Below, in pieces: positions 18,682 to 26,295 of a stretch of 36,831 nucleotides of DNA (position 1 is its first letter; each line of letters opens with the position of its first letter). The notes under the pieces are model-generated. The model was not told the origin of the DNA, made no database searches, and saw only the letters and a program-made list of their open reading frames with translations. Position numbers and translations under genes: made by a program. The stretch is taken from IMG/VR virus record IMGVR_UViG_3300031951_020888, positions 1 to 36,831 of that record. One strand, 5' to 3'. The DNA is from a virus.

Positions 18682-19467
18682 TCAGATATCTCTAAAGTCG
18701 ATTCTAGACTTTTTATACCTTCTCTTTATGGATTGCATTGCTGTTGTAAGTTGCTTTGGAGAAAGACCTGAAAGCTCTCTCATGTAGAGTAAAACTGCAC
18801 TCTTATTCAAGAGGTCAATCTCGTCAATATTCTCAAAAATTGTAATTATTGCATTAATACAAGTCAGCTCGTTTTCTGTTTTCACTCTAGACCTAATTTC
18901 GTACAGGAGGCCGATAGTGCCTTCAACTGTACCACCAGATTCAAAGAAAAGATCCTGAGCTTCTACAGTATTGTATTCCTCTATTATTAGAGATTCATGA
19001 GTCGTAAGTGACTGAGGATCATCTAGACTTACGCTCTTTTTTGTTCTCTGTGACTTTTGTTTCGTCTTTATAATAAGCCAATTTTTGGCAACGACATTGA
19101 AGTAGGAAAAAGCATTCGTTCCTCTCGATGCATCAAACTTGTGGATAGTCTCGAATAGAAAATTGACACAATCGTTCTTAAGCTCTTCATATGTGTCATG
19201 CATCCCAGTAAACTTATGAATGTTGATAAGATTTTCAACTAACTTCTTGAATGCTGGTAGTATCTTCTCTACGTAGAGTTTGTCTTTTTCTTTCTTTAAA
19301 TTTTCTGACTGATATGCTACAATTGCATCTTGGGTGTCTGAGTTGAAATAAAGTTTGAGTTTGTCTTTTTCCTCTTTGGTCTCCTTTTTCTCAGGAGTTT
19401 TATTAATTTCTTCGGAGACTTTCTCTATCTTTTTCTCCTTTCTTTTTTTTGCTATTCTTGTTTTCAT
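18682..19467 (-). CDS. Late-transcription sigma factor, T4 gp55-like
   Basis: 261 residues. A Lys/Glu-rich N-terminal tail (1-38) precedes a sigma-region-2-like domain. LYFNSDTQDAIVAY (about 39-52) and the helices to residue 105 correspond to regions 1.2-2.1, and HKFDASRGTNAFSYFNVVAKNW (109-130) matches the region 2.2-2.4 pattern of D-x-S-x-G-x-x-x-F-x-Y-F and a Trp. A short C-terminal helix pair (RELSGLSPKQLTTAMQSIKRR, about 220-240) looks like a reduced helix-turn-helix. In T4-like phages gp55 directs host RNA polymerase to late promoters. The protein is longer than T4 gp55 (185 aa) because of the N-terminal tail. It overlaps the membrane protein gene by 4 nt (ATGA). Confidence 0.78.
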   Translation of the reverse strand: MKTRIAKKRKEKKIEKVSEEINKTPEKKETKEEKDKLKLYFNSDTQDAIVAYQSENLKKEKDKLYVEKILPAFKKLVENLINIHKFTGMHDTYEELKNDCVNFLFETIHKFDASRGTNAFSYFNVVAKNWLIIKTKQKSQRTKKSVSLDDPQSLTTHESLIIEEYNTVEAQDLFFESGGTVEGTIGLLYEIRSRVKTENELTCINAIITIFENIDEIDLLNKSAVLLYMRELSGLSPKQLTTAMQSIKRRYKKSRIDFRDI

Positions 19468-19772
19468 TCTTCTTCTTTGCCTTCTATTGAATCTTCAATC
19501 ATAGAATCATCTAGTAATTTTGCAACTCGTACGACAGCATTTTTTGATTCTATGATGTCTTTTATTAAGTTTCTCACAACGGGTTCATCAGAAAAAACCT
19601 CTAATTTAGCTTTTTGCTCGATCTTTTTGGATTGGATTTCGAGTATTTCTAAAGAATTCTCAAGAGCTTCTTGTATTTCGTCTATCTTTTCCATAAGCTC
19701 TATGTTCTTTTTTAGACTTATGGCTAGAAATGACGCAATCAAAAAAAATGATACTGAAACAATTTCTATCAT
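19464..19772 (-). CDS. Small membrane-anchored coiled-coil protein (102 aa)
   Basis: The start is the ATG at 19772, which overlaps the stop codon of the upstream glycosyltransferase by one base (TAATG) and has AGAGG about 10 nt before it. The longer frame to 19865 would lie inside that gene and is less likely. Residues 3-21 (EIVSVSFFLIASFLAISLK) form one hydrophobic segment, followed by a Glu/Lys/Ile-rich probable coiled coil (KIDEIQEALENSLEILEIQ) and an acidic C-terminus (EGKEEE). I do not recognise a family. Topology is probably one N-terminal membrane anchor with a cytoplasmic coil. It is the only clear membrane protein in the window. Confidence 0.72.
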   Translation of the reverse strand: MIEIVSVSFFLIASFLAISLKKNIELMEKIDEIQEALENSLEILEIQSKKIEQKAKLEVFSDEPVVRNLIKDIIESKNAVVRVAKLLDDSMIEDSIEGKEEE

Positions 19773-20968
19773 TACATCATGCCTCTTGTAGCTTCTTCGT
19801 ATAAAGATTTTACAGCTTCTATTGAATATTTCTTTTGTATTTTTTCTCTTAGATCTTTTGCCCATTCCTTTGGAATGGTCGAAGCTGATCTGAACTTCAT
19901 GACTTTTTTCTTAAAGTCGTCTTCTATTACATTTGCCCACTTACTCCCCTTCATAAAAATTCTGTTGTCGACTCTAGAGGGATGAATTTCAGAAAGCTTG
20001 TAGTCGATTTCGATAAATTTTCCGTGAGATAAAAAGTCCTTGTGACCCGACCAATTCGTTGCCATGACAGGAAGACCTGACGCTGCAGCTTCAAGAATTG
20101 GTAATCCGTACCCTTCTCCCTTTGTTAGAGAAACTAGACATTTAATCTTGGGATGTCTGTACAAAGAGCTAATTTCTTCGTCGGACATGTCTCCGTGAAT
20201 TAAATGAATTCTTGGGAATGGGCCTTTTCTTACTTCCTTGATCAAGGCTTCGAAAGTTTGTTGCATTAATCTTCTATCAATACAAGTATTTCTACCAGAA
20301 TTTGTCTTTATTACGATGCCTGCGTCCGGGTCCTTGGAAAAAACTTCGCACAACCACTTAACTGTATAAAAGATGTTCTTTCTTTCATTTTCTGGATTGT
20401 TCCCAGTTATTTGTCCAAAAATTAAAAAATTAAAGCTAGTAGAAAAATCTAATTCATCAACTCTAGTCTCTTTAAAATTAAGAATTGCGTTTGAATAAGC
20501 TTCGGGAATTACTTCGATACGAGTTAAAATTTTACCAGTATTGCACAAACTGCTTTTTGCATGCAAAGAAGGAACAATGATTAAAGACATCTTATTGCAA
20601 CAACTTACCCACTCAGGATTGCATCTATCTGTTTCAACAGAAGCTGTAATTCCAATGTTTGTATTGGAAAATTGAGTATCCCATTCATTTGGTAATTGAA
20701 CCTGAACGGTAGCGTCATATCTTTTGCCCGTGGGATCCACTGTCCTTTCCATAATCCTGCCGACAAATCCGTCATATAGATTTTTATCAATTAACCACGG
20801 AGTGTCACCCCAGGGAAGAGCTTGAACTTCAACGTCAAGGTCGTCTCTATCGAACAGCCATTTTGCAACTTGCCTTGTGTGTACACCGTACCCAGATTGG
20901 GTAAGAACTGGTCCCCTGAGTAAGACTTTCTTTCTTTCTGATTTGCTTGTCATTTCAAATAGATTCAT
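19772..20968 (-). CDS. GT4-type glycosyltransferase (398 aa)
   Basis: GT-B glycosyltransferase of the GT4/Glycos_transf_1 kind. The N-terminus has the acceptor-domain pattern KVLLRGPVLTQSGYGVHTRQ. The C-terminal domain has KCLVSLTKGEGYGLPILEAA with the E-x7-E motif (EGYGLPILE) that binds the donor nucleotide-sugar, followed by SGLPVMATNWSG. Known family role: transfer of a sugar from a nucleotide-sugar donor with retention; donor and acceptor cannot be read from sequence. The 4-nt overlap with the upstream GT4 gene and the 1-nt overlap with the membrane protein make it the link between the sugar cassette and the late-transcription genes. The two adjacent GT4 proteins share a 'SGxGxxTRQ/QAR' N-terminal loop and may be distant paralogues. 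Confidence 0.85.
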   Translation of the reverse strand: MNLFEMTSKSERKKVLLRGPVLTQSGYGVHTRQVAKWLFDRDDLDVEVQALPWGDTPWLIDKNLYDGFVGRIMERTVDPTGKRYDATVQVQLPNEWDTQFSNTNIGITASVETDRCNPEWVSCCNKMSLIIVPSLHAKSSLCNTGKILTRIEVIPEAYSNAILNFKETRVDELDFSTSFNFLIFGQITGNNPENERKNIFYTVKWLCEVFSKDPDAGIVIKTNSGRNTCIDRRLMQQTFEALIKEVRKGPFPRIHLIHGDMSDEEISSLYRHPKIKCLVSLTKGEGYGLPILEAAASGLPVMATNWSGHKDFLSHGKFIEIDYKLSEIHPSRVDNRIFMKGSKWANVIEDDFKKKVMKFRSASTIPKEWAKDLREKIQKKYSIEAVKSLYEEATRGMM

Positions 20969-22218
20969 AGTTCAATGGCCTTCCACAGTGGATTTTCCTT
21001 TGAATTCCACTTCTCTATTGTATCGCTTAAAGTCCTATCCCAATCATCGACGACTTTTTTAAGACTGTATTCACTTCTTGCTCTTTCCATTGCCCTTAGA
21101 CCAAGAGATTCTCGTGCTTCAGACCCCATTTCATACATCTTCATGAATGCATTCTTGACAGTTTCATGAGAGACAAAATCTTCATAGATGTAAGGAACCA
21201 TGTGATTTCCTACCATCGTTCTGACCTCTGGTTCCATTCCGATTCCGAACTGCTCACCTGTCTCTGGATCTTCAACTTGACGAGTTAAACCACCCGTCTT
21301 AATTGCGATGATGGGCTTTCCACACATCATCATTTCGAGAGTGGGGAGCCCAAAACCTTCATTGCAACTCCTATTGATGATTGTGTCACATACGTTGTAA
21401 AGGGATTTCATTTCATGAAATCCAATTCTATCTTTTGAAAAGACGATATTGTCCTTTATCTCCAGAAGGTCTATGACCTGATGAAGGTTAGTTCCTTCTT
21501 GATCCATGGGATCAGTGTGCAAAACAAGCGTTGCTTTTTTGTGTCCGTGCTTTTCTTCTAATTCATTAATAAAATCTCTCCAAGATACAAGAATATCACT
21601 TACCATTTTTCTTCTTGCATTTCTTGAAACATACAGACACGTAAAGTGGTCTATTCTTTCTTGACCCAAGAGAGCTGATTTAAACTTTAGCGTCTCTTCG
21701 CTTGGAATTGGACAAAATAGATCTTCTGGTACTGCATGAGGGATATAATTTGTTTTTTCAGGAAATCTTTCCTTTACCATCTCGTACGTTGGATAGTTAA
21801 TGCAGTTAATTAAATCTGTAGATTCATATAGAGGTCTGTTAAAATCTGGCCACGGAGGATTATCCCATAGATGCCAATAAACTATTGGGCATATTTGGTG
21901 TATCTCATCAGACATCTCCCACGTCCAGATAAAAAATCTAGGATCTGTGAAGAGAAAGACTGCGTCTGGTCTTACCTGGGCAAGAGTTTTTCTTAGAAGA
22001 GACTTATCTCCAAACCCGTTTGTTGGCTTGATGATGAAATCTGGGTTGACAACTACAGTTTCGTAGCTGTCATGCCTGATTGCGCCTCCAAAGCACTTAA
22101 AACTGTATTTGCCTGTGTTTATGAGGCCATTTATCAACCAACGTGCTTGAGTTCCAACACCGGAAGTGCTCAAGGGGTGATCCGACAAAAATAAGATAGT
22201 CTTCTTTTGATTCTGCAT
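20965..22218 (-). CDS. GT4-type glycosyltransferase (about 417 aa)
   Basis: The preferred start is the ATG at 22218 (MQNQKKTILFLSDHPL), preceded by AGGG at short spacing; a TTG six codons upstream is the alternative. N-terminal domain: ILFLSDHPLSTSGVGTQARW. C-terminal domain: NEGFGLPTLEMMMCGKPII with the GT4 E-x7-E motif (EGFGLPTLE), then KTGGLTRQVEDPETG, a long bacterial/phage form. The central YWHLWDNPPWPDFN aromatic cluster is unusual and may shape the acceptor site. It follows the nuclease gene after a 45-bp gap and overlaps the next GT4 by 4 nt. Substrate unknown. Confidence 0.85.
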   Translation of the reverse strand: MQNQKKTILFLSDHPLSTSGVGTQARWLINGLINTGKYSFKCFGGAIRHDSYETVVVNPDFIIKPTNGFGDKSLLRKTLAQVRPDAVFLFTDPRFFIWTWEMSDEIHQICPIVYWHLWDNPPWPDFNRPLYESTDLINCINYPTYEMVKERFPEKTNYIPHAVPEDLFCPIPSEETLKFKSALLGQERIDHFTCLYVSRNARRKMVSDILVSWRDFINELEEKHGHKKATLVLHTDPMDQEGTNLHQVIDLLEIKDNIVFSKDRIGFHEMKSLYNVCDTIINRSCNEGFGLPTLEMMMCGKPIIAIKTGGLTRQVEDPETGEQFGIGMEPEVRTMVGNHMVPYIYEDFVSHETVKNAFMKMYEMGSEARESLGLRAMERARSEYSLKKVVDDWDRTLSDTIEKWNSKENPLWKAIEL

Positions 22219-22263
22219 TGTCCCTATATTACCCAAAAATGAAAAGTTGTAATAAAAGTTAGA

Positions 22264-23076
22264 TCAAGTGCAGTGTTCTGTTCCCTTGTACTCACAGTAC
22301 GTACAGGAATCTCTGTTCTTCAGGGCGATTCCGCGCTTGACTGAGGTGATCATGTTGCTGACAACCTTGAGAGACTTCTTGATGGGAACATCACCCATGG
22401 AGACGGAGAAGAGTTCACAGTGTTGGCCAGGTTTCGCCGACTTCTTGAGGATGGCGAAGGCACACCTGATATCCTTGAAGGGAACCTGTGGGTTCTTCTG
22501 GTGCCAATAGTTCTTGTAGAGGGCCAATTGGGCCTTGGTCATCTCATCCGAACGCTTCTCTCGCCTCCACCCATTCGCGGAAGTCTTCCAGTCGATGATC
22601 CAGTAGAGGTCTTCCCCTCGCTTACCTTTGCACTTGATAACGCCATCGATGAAGCCTTTGAATGCGTGGGGATGACCCTCCACTGATTCATATAGGGCAT
22701 GCTCCGCATCCACAACAGTCCACTCCGGAAACTCCCTGTCAAGGAAGGCAGGAACCTCCAAGAGAATTGATTCGGACTCTGTCTTGGCAACCTTTAATGC
22801 CTTTTCTGAGAATTCTTCCTGACCACTGTGTTTGGTCCATGCCTCATCAAGAGCATCGTGACACAACTTCACGTCCATCTCGCGAGTGAGTAGGTACTTC
22901 TCGCAGGACGCGTGGACTGCTGTACCAAACTCAAGCACGGGTGAGGGCTTGAAGAAATCGATCTTCTTCACGTGGGTGAGGTGGTGTCTGTAGGAACAAT
23001 CCTTCCAGGTCTTCACCTCCGAAAAAGATACGTGCGGTTTGCCTGTTGGAAGTACTTGGAATTCAGTTTCTGACAT
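22264..23076 (-). CDS. PD-(D/E)XK nuclease, RecB/Cas4-like with probable Fe-S cysteines
   Basis: 270 residues with the RecB-family nuclease order: H55 in FGTAVHASCEKYL, D134 in FKGFIDGVIK, D152-W-K154 in IIDWKTS, and Q173/Y177 in AQLALYKNY. Four cysteines sit as in Fe-S nucleases of the AddB/Cas4 type: C27 in WKDCSYR near the N-terminus, and C258-x2-C261-x7-C269 at the extreme C-terminus. Known family role: DNA end processing or exonuclease activity in replication and recombination. There is no sugar-related function, so it looks out of place in the cassette. It is GC-richer than its neighbours (55% counted over 22381-22440) and flanked by gaps of 36 and 45 bp. No clear Shine-Dalgarno precedes the ATG, and an inverted repeat ends at the start codon. 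Confidence 0.88.
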   Translation of the reverse strand: MSETEFQVLPTGKPHVSFSEVKTWKDCSYRHHLTHVKKIDFFKPSPVLEFGTAVHASCEKYLLTREMDVKLCHDALDEAWTKHSGQEEFSEKALKVAKTESESILLEVPAFLDREFPEWTVVDAEHALYESVEGHPHAFKGFIDGVIKCKGKRGEDLYWIIDWKTSANGWRREKRSDEMTKAQLALYKNYWHQKNPQVPFKDIRCAFAILKKSAKPGQHCELFSVSMGDVPIKKSLKVVSNMITSVKRGIALKNRDSCTYCEYKGTEHCT

Positions 23077-23095
23077 GTTAGTTTTGATACTAACA
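23076..23095. repeat. Perfect 7-bp inverted repeat at nuclease start codon
   Basis: TGTTAGT, a 6-base loop (TTTGAT), then ACTAACA: a perfect hairpin or dyad in the 36-bp gap whose last stem base is the A of the nuclease ATG. It could be an operator, a translational hairpin, or a remnant of the insertion junction. There is no T-run, so it is not a convincing terminator. Confidence 0.55.
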
Positions 23096-23112
23096 CGTGA
23101 GACGGTAACAGT

Positions 23113-24027
23113 TCAAGTTCTCTTCTTTGACACGGCCCGACCTGACATCTTCTCCCAATCTCTATGCTCAGGTTGCCGCACCTCGAGGTTCTTCTCCCAG
23201 GCAGCAATTAGAATTTTTGGATCCACTCCGTTCTTCTTGGCGACACTAATCATGGCATTGATGTCCTTTGGAAAGCAGTGACCACCATACCCCCTATATC
23301 CATCTGGTCCGGGTACATTCCAGTGACTCTTTCCTACTCTTTCATCGTAAGATGCATATTCAACCACCTTGTCATAGTCGACATTGAGGCCGGAGGCATC
23401 GAGAGCCTCACAAATCTGAGCCATCTCGTTTGCAAATGCAACCTTAACTGTAAGAAAATTATTAGTTAGATACTTGATCATCTCTGCAGTTGTCGAAGAT
23501 GTCTTCACTATTGGTACGTTGCTAAAAGCTATTCTAAAAATCTGCTTGACTTGGTTGATCCAAGGGCGCGGGCCTCCAAGAATTATTCTATCTTGATTTC
23601 TCATGTCTTCTAAGGCTGTTCTCTCAGTTAAAAACTCTGGATTGAACACAACTCTTAGCTCGGAATTTTCATACTTTTTATTCCAAGATTCTGTAGATCC
23701 TGGTGGCACCGTTGACTTGACAACTGCTATCCTCTTGCCGGGTATTTCTGCTAATTGATCAAGAACTTCATTGACAATGCTTAAATCTGCAGATCCATCT
23801 TCGAACATAGGAGTCGGCAAACAAACAAAGTAAATGCCTGAAAAATCTTTCTGAGATTCTGATATATCTACTAAATCTTTGATGCTGCTTGGTCTATGTT
23901 TGCTTACTCCATTTGCAATCTTTCCAGCCTTGTCATAAGCTATAACATTAAATCCCTTTTCAGAAAAAACAGTGCTTAAAGATCCGCCTACAAATCCCTG
24001 TCCTATGACAGCAATTGTCTTGTTCAT
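23113..24027 (-). CDS. UDP-glucose 6-dehydrogenase-like enzyme, short form
   Basis: 304 residues. N-terminal NAD-binding domain: IAVIGQGFVGG (G9-x-G11-x2-G14), CLPTP, KSTVPPGST (104-112). Central domain: FNPEFLTE (about 128-135), AEMIKYLTNNF with the conserved Lys and Asn, and YGGHCFPKD with the catalytic Cys at 251. Known reaction: oxidation of UDP-glucose to UDP-glucuronate (or a related UDP/GDP-sugar) with two NAD+. The usual C-terminal UDP-binding domain of about 100 residues is missing (family members are mostly 390-450 aa), so substrate range is uncertain. Base composition changes within the gene: the N-terminal part is about 35% GC (23941-24000), the C-terminal part about 50% (23161-23220). 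Start ATG at 24027 overlaps the upstream GT2 gene by 4 nt. Confidence 0.82.
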   Translation of the reverse strand: MNKTIAVIGQGFVGGSLSTVFSEKGFNVIAYDKAGKIANGVSKHRPSSIKDLVDISESQKDFSGIYFVCLPTPMFEDGSADLSIVNEVLDQLAEIPGKRIAVVKSTVPPGSTESWNKKYENSELRVVFNPEFLTERTALEDMRNQDRIILGGPRPWINQVKQIFRIAFSNVPIVKTSSTTAEMIKYLTNNFLTVKVAFANEMAQICEALDASGLNVDYDKVVEYASYDERVGKSHWNVPGPDGYRGYGGHCFPKDINAMISVAKKNGVDPKILIAAWEKNLEVRQPEHRDWEKMSGRAVSKKRT

Positions 24028-24671
24028 TGATATTTTCCTTTAAGAAGAGTATCGTATATTTTTAATTCTTCAGAATTGTTGGTTCTGTTGTGTTCATGCA
24101 TTCTATACCTGTATAGAGATACTGGTAGATGAAAGATCTTGAACCTATTTGAAAATCTTTCAATGAGATCATGTCCTTCCCTCATTTTAAAATTTTCATC
24201 ATAGAAATTAATATCGCATAAAGATTCATATGTAAACATGATTCCACATGCAATAGGCTCTTCTTGATAAGAGCATACTTTAATAGGAGTTCCTACCTCA
24301 TTTACCTTGCTATAGTCGCAAGAGACTGCCTGGTAGGTTCTGTTTAAGTCGAGTATTAAGGATAAAGTTTGTAAAAAGTGAGAAGAAACATAGTCGTCAC
24401 TGTCCACTCTAACAAAATATCTTCCTCTTGCAGTCTTTAGTATTTTATTTAAAGACGAAGGAAGCCCTAAATTTGTAGGATTTTTTATGATTCTGACGTT
24501 AATTCTATCCTTGACAATTTCACAAACATCTTCCAAAGATTCTTCAGGATCGTCGTTTACAATGACAACTTCGAATTCATCTTTTGGTAAAGTCTGATTC
24601 TCAAGGCTTCTGAGGCAACGATATAGCCACTTTTTCTGCTTATAGCAAGAAATTCCAACAGTTACTTTCAT
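24024..24671 (-). CDS. GT2 family glycosyltransferase (215 aa)
   Basis: GT-A fold family 2 transferase. The N-terminus VTVGISCYKQKKWLYRCLRSLE is the typical nucleotide-binding start, followed by VVIVNDDPEES, then NPTNLGLPSSLNKILKTARG and the metal-binding DxD region YFVRVDSDDYV. The later REGHDL could supply the ED-type catalytic pair (E/H-D). Short for the family (usually 230-330) but the core is complete. Donor and acceptor unknown. It lies 6 bp after the 2-hydroxyacid dehydrogenase and overlaps the UDP-glucose dehydrogenase gene by 4 nt. Confidence 0.85.
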   Translation of the reverse strand: MKVTVGISCYKQKKWLYRCLRSLENQTLPKDEFEVVIVNDDPEESLEDVCEIVKDRINVRIIKNPTNLGLPSSLNKILKTARGRYFVRVDSDDYVSSHFLQTLSLILDLNRTYQAVSCDYSKVNEVGTPIKVCSYQEEPIACGIMFTYESLCDINFYDENFKMREGHDLIERFSNRFKIFHLPVSLYRYRMHEHNRTNNSEELKIYDTLLKGKYQ

Positions 24672-24677
24672 CTATTC

Positions 24678-25598
24678 TTAGACCTTTACTGAAAGATTAA
24701 TGACGGCTTCAAGCGCTTTTTTTTGGCTTTCTATGGTAGCTCCTGCCACGTGAGGGGTTATTATCACGTCTTCTCTTGCCTTTGAAAGACTTAAAAGTCT
24801 TGATTTTTTTAATTCATTTACATCTTGTTCTCCGCAAAGAACATCTGCTGCAAATCTTATAGACTTGTTTTCTATTAAGTGACAAATATACCTCTCGTCA
24901 ACAACTTCTCCTCGAGAGGTATTCACAACTATTGATCCTTCTTTTAAGTCGTCTAGAGAGCCCCACGTTATCATTCCGTAGGTCTCAGAAGTTAAATAAC
25001 AATTAATGCTTATTATGTGGCATTGACACAATTCATGTAAATTGCTAATTTTTTTGGCGTATTCGGGGGCAAGTTCTTGATTGACATAAGGGTCGTAGTA
25101 GAATATCTCAAGCCCAAAAGAGTTTGCGTACTTTGCGATCTTTTTTCCTATTCTACCTAGACCTATAATTCCAATTTTTTTGCCGTGTAATTCATTAGAT
25201 CTAAGAAAATTTTCGTTAGACTTGTCTCTCCAGCTATCGACGTTCTTTATAGAAAGACTGAATTTTCTACACAAATTCATTATGTGAATCCAGGTAAACT
25301 CTGCCGAAGCATGAATATTGTCCAACGAATCTCTATCGTCAAGCAAGCATAAAGTCTTTACGTTTCTTTCTTTTAGATAGTTCACATCTATGTGGTTCAC
25401 ACCGGTAGACGGTGTTGCAACTACCTTCAAAGACTTTATGCTAGAAAAGTGTCTTTTATCGAGAAATTTTTCTGTTCCTGGATTGACGACGAGAATTTCT
25501 GGGTCTTTGTCATCTACGACAAGACTGTGTCGTAGCAAGAGAGAAGATAAATCTTCTTTGCTGTAAAAGTCTAAGGGACACTCAAATTTTACCTTCAT
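24678..25598 (-). CDS. D-2-hydroxyacid dehydrogenase (SerA-like)
   Basis: 306 residues with the D-isomer-specific 2-hydroxyacid dehydrogenase layout. The substrate-side half contains [18 protein letters not shown]. The Rossmann half has [18 protein letters not shown] (GxGxxG) with the acidic YYDPY after it. The catalytic triad is visible as Arg in [12 protein letters not shown], Glu in LCGEQDV and His in ITPHVAGAT. Known family reaction: NAD(H)-dependent interconversion of D-2-hydroxyacids and 2-oxoacids (3-phosphoglycerate dehydrogenase, glycerate dehydrogenase and relatives). The start overlaps the cytidylyltransferase gene by 17 nt. Its role in a NeuB/NeuA neighbourhood is unclear; it may make or modify a precursor of the CMP-activated sugar acid. 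That is inference. Confidence 0.82.
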   Translation of the reverse strand: MKVKFECPLDFYSKEDLSSLLLRHSLVVDDKDPEILVVNPGTEKFLDKRHFSSIKSLKVVATPSTGVNHIDVNYLKERNVKTLCLLDDRDSLDNIHASAEFTWIHIMNLCRKFSLSIKNVDSWRDKSNENFLRSNELHGKKIGIIGLGRIGKKIAKYANSFGLEIFYYDPYVNQELAPEYAKKISNLHELCQCHIISINCYLTSETYGMITWGSLDDLKEGSIVVNTSRGEVVDERYICHLIENKSIRFAADVLCGEQDVNELKKSRLLSLSKAREDVIITPHVAGATIESQKKALEAVINLSVKV

Positions 25599-26295
25599 TT
25601 TTTAGCCTAATAAGAGTTTCAGCAAGATAAAAATCTATCATTGAGTCTATGTTGACTGAATGCAATTCATCCATGACATAAGGTCTAGAAACATTGCCGT
25701 TTCTTGAAAAGAACTCAACAATGCACTTTCTAGTCATTGCATAAATTGCGCCATTTCTAATATAGCAGGCTTCTAAATCCTGTCTCCTTGAACCCTCTCC
25801 CTCTGGGAATTCCTTGCAAAAATCTTGCAAAGTATCTTCGGAAGTTATTCTTTTCATTCTTACAGGATGTTTGTCCTGCATCTTACAGACAGATATGACG
25901 CTATCTGCATTTGTCGCCACTAACTTATCAATTGCTTCTTTTATGTGAAGCTCATTTCTAAGAGGAGATACGCAAGGTAGTTCCACTACGTAGTCGTATG
26001 TCTTGTGAAATATTTTTTCACATTCCAGTACAGCGTGTTTTAGCGCGTCTCTTGACCAAACGGAGTCTCCTGACAGTTCTTCAGGTCTAACGAAGGGAAC
26101 ACTTGCTCCAAAAGACTTTGCAACTTCTGCAATTTCTTTGGAATCTGTACTTACAACAAAGTCTTCAAAAAGTCCTGTCTTTAAAGCAGCCTCAATCGTA
26201 TAGCCTATCAAAGGCTTTCCTTCAAGTAGCTTAATATTCTTTTTTGGTATGCCTTTTGATCCACCCCTAGCCAGAATAACTCCGAGTATTTTCAT
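25582..26295 (-). CDS. CMP-sugar acid cytidylyltransferase (NeuA/PseF-like)
   Basis: 237 residues. The signature [23 protein letters not shown] (from about residue 7) is the CMP-NeuAc synthetase-type nucleotide-binding loop. [40 protein letters not shown] and [11 protein letters not shown] are the following conserved blocks of the family. Known reaction: CTP plus a nonulosonic acid or related 3-deoxy sugar acid gives the CMP-sugar. It overlaps NeuB by 4 nt (ATGA), which fits a coupled synthase-activase pair. Exact sugar (sialic, legionaminic, pseudaminic or other) cannot be read. Confidence 0.85.
   Translation of the reverse strand: MKILGVILARGGSKGIPKKNIKLLEGKPLIGYTIEAALKTGLFEDFVVSTDSKEIAEVAKSFGASVPFVRPEELSGDSVWSRDALKHAVLECEKIFHKTYDYVVELPCVSPLRNELHIKEAIDKLVATNADSVISVCKMQDKHPVRMKRITSEDTLQDFCKEFPEGEGSRRQDLEACYIRNGAIYAMTRKCIVEFFSRNGNVSRPYVMDELHSVNIDSMIDFYLAETLIRLKNEGKI

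Noticed and set aside
19464-19865. Longer 133-aa version of the membrane protein
   Set aside because: The extra 31 residues lie inside the upstream glycosyltransferase and are basic, non-membrane sequence. The ATG at 19772 has a TAATG overlap, a Shine-Dalgarno and places the hydrophobic segment at the N-terminus.
22219-22263. Possible terminator after the nuclease gene
   Set aside because: The gap is AT-rich with T-runs but has no stable stem.
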